From Taxillus chinensis (Eukaryota; Streptophyta; Magnoliopsida; Santalales; Loranthaceae), in contig CM042090.1 in the NCBI GenBank assembly GCA_023512835.1, positions 24,591,783-24,655,782 on the forward strand: a DNA stretch of 64,000 bases. The letters run 5' to 3'. Of this stretch, positions 62,401 through 64,000 are shown piece by piece. Each line of letters starts with the position of its first letter. The first letter of the stretch is position 1. The position numbers were made by a program, and so were the translations under genes. The notes under the pieces were generated by a model. The model saw nothing but the letters and a program-made list of their open reading frames with translations, was not told where the DNA came from and searched no databases.

Positions 62401-63162
62401 GCTATGTGGTGTTTTTAGTTTCTGTTTTGAAAAGTTATTTTTAAAAATTATATTTGAAAAGTATTTTTTGATAAATTGAAAATATTCTTTTTTGTTTGGA
62501 ATCGTTTTCTGTCAAAATGTTTTTTGTTTTTTAAAAGCCATTTCCAACAATGGTTCTAGTCGCACGAGATATCGCAGGAGGAGCCCTCGCCCGTGGGGGG
62601 AGGGGGAGAGATCTCGCCGGAGGAGATCTTGCAGGGAGGAGCCGTCGTGCGGTGAGGGGGGGAGGGAGGAGTCGTCTCGCACGGGGGAGCTCGCCCACGG
62701 GGGAGGGGGGATCTCGTCGGAGGAGATCTTGCAAGGAGGAGCTCGCGCGCAGATGGGGTGGAGGACCTCGCACGGGGAGCTATTGCGCCGGGTTGGGGAA
62801 GCTCGTGCGGGGGGGGGGGGGATCGGGCCGAGACCGGCGCAGGGGGAGCATGCTAGCGCGTTGGGAAGCTCGCGCAGGGGTGTCGAGCTGGGAAGGCCGT
62901 AGCAGGGGGACAAGTGATGGGAGAGAGAGGCGTTGACGTTCTGGTAGCGGGAGGGAGGGTTACGGCAGAGATAAACGGAGTACAGAAAACGCAAAATGAA
63001 AACATCTATAAGATGTTTTCATTTTAATGGGTTTGAGTATCAGTTTTCGATAAAAAATTTTGAAAATTAAATTTTGAAATCAATTACCAAACACGCACGG
63101 GAGATGGTTTTCAGTATTTGAGTGCAGAAAAGCGTTGAAAACACGGTTCGCCAAACACGCTC
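62401..63162. mobile_element. Inverted-repeat element with GC-rich core, copy D
   Basis: The right end, read in reverse, is GAGCGTGTTTGGCGAACC, then CGCTTTTCTGC and a second GTGTTTGGTAA motif. Copy B shows the same double-motif layout at its left end. The left arm includes AAAAATTATATTTGAAAAG and GTTTTCTGTCAAA, shared with copy A. The core (62560-62900) is G- and CpG-rich, with the unit ATCTCG(C/T)CGGAGGAGATC followed by TTGCA(G/A)GGAGGAGC, present twice. Its open frames on both strands are compositional. Confidence 0.55.
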
Positions 63163-64000
63163 TTGGGTTCTCGCAACTTAAATTTTTACTTCTTTGATTA
63201 TGCAATGATTCTGGGCAATTATTTCACTTTTTAATTTTTAACAAATTAACCCTAAGATCACGAATTAAATGATCAACCCTAATAAATCATTAAACAATCA
63301 CACTTTCAATCAATCGAGCAAGAATTTATATAAATCCAATAATGAACAATCATTTAACAATTAACACAATGGAATTAAAAGCTCCAATTTAAATAATAAT
63401 TCATATAAAACTCAATATAAGAGCAAGCTTGGGTTTGAGATTACAACAAGGGAGCAAACAAAATTTAAATCAAAATACAAACCCAAGACTTTCATTACCC
63501 TTCCTTCCTCCAAGTTTGGATGAAGAACTTGAGACAACTATCATAACTTGTAATGACTCGTGTTTGACGTTTTGAGAGATAACCATGTGATAGAGTACGT
63601 ATTGAGAGCTGTGAATATTAGTATGATGACGTATGGATCGAATAGAGAGTTTTTATTGTAAGTGAGCCCAATTTGGAGTTAGCCCCAAAAGGCTAATTTT
63701 GTGATTTGTTGTGGTGGGTCAGGTGATTTTGTGTTCGGGGCATCCTATTAGGATAAAAATATTTGGATGGGTATATACTCATTAAATGAAGCATTTTTAT
63801 AGTAATTGGGTTGGATTTGAAGTCGGGACCCTGAAAGGGTAATTATGTTATTTTTATGAATTAAATGAGAAAAATACAAATAGAGATAATATGGGAGGAA
63901 CCTTAAATTCGTTGCTGTGTTTTCTTCGAGGTTTGGTCCCCAGGCTTTCAGACAGTCTAATAGGGGGATTTAAGGTTGTGAGTCTATGAGTTTGAAGAGA
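63163..64000. other. Terminal intergenic DNA, nothing recognised
   Basis: A/T-rich sequence to the window edge without supported gene or repeat. Confidence 0.4.

Noticed and set aside
62492..62994. Long ORFs on both strands in a second GC-rich block
   Set aside because: Same reason: repeat core of a transposon-like element, no domain.

Overview
The window is nuclear DNA of a flowering plant, most likely a eudicot. Genes are split by AT-rich GT-AG introns, intergenic DNA is very AT-rich, and retrotransposons, LINEs, a Helitron relic and inverted-repeat elements of plant type fill the gaps. I cannot name the species. No rRNA, tRNA or CRISPR array was seen.

Layout. (1) 262-6415 (+): 3' part of the gene for TFIIH core subunit p62/TFB1, whose 5' end lies outside the window; one intron carries a 749-bp DNA transposon with a 10-bp target duplication. 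(2) 6850-17200: AT-rich spacer with a small membrane-protein gene (minus, 9867-10070) and a 2.57-kb solo LTR with a perfect 5-bp target duplication. (3) 17541-25441 (+): VARICOSE/EDC4, the decapping scaffold. Its exon 1 needs three 1-nt frame corrections; the remaining exons are open and join in frame. (4) 25870-31680: LINE tail and inverted-repeat elements, one with a GC-rich core. (5) 31686-32180 (minus): intronless small DnaJ protein of the WETDQCW-tail type. (6) 32200-43200: spacer with a Helitron relic into which a Gag-protease-only LTR retrotransposon has inserted. (7) 43617-58511 (+): vacuolar cation/proton exchanger of the CAX2 type, stretched to 15 kb by LINE, Copia, Gypsy and inverted-repeat debris in its last introns. 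(8) 60072-61324 (+): R2R3-MYB of the MYB80 (old name MYB103) tapetum type, with an overlapping upstream ORF. (9) 61325-64000: spacer with another GC-core element.

The order VCS, DnaJ, CAX2 matches At3g13300-At3g13310-At3g13320 in Arabidopsis as I know it, and TFB1 lies near CAX5 at At1g55750/At1g55730. The window therefore looks like an old syntenic block expanded by transposons. The genes are neighbours, not a pathway: transcription/repair (TFB1), mRNA decapping (VCS), protein folding (DnaJ), vacuolar ion exchange (CAX) and pollen development (MYB80).

Most notable: the three frame breaks confined to VCS exon 1; a local family of four inverted-repeat elements, at least three with CpG-rich cores; Gag-only retroelements; and the uORF overlapping the MYB80 start. 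All calls come from reading the sequence; no database search was run.
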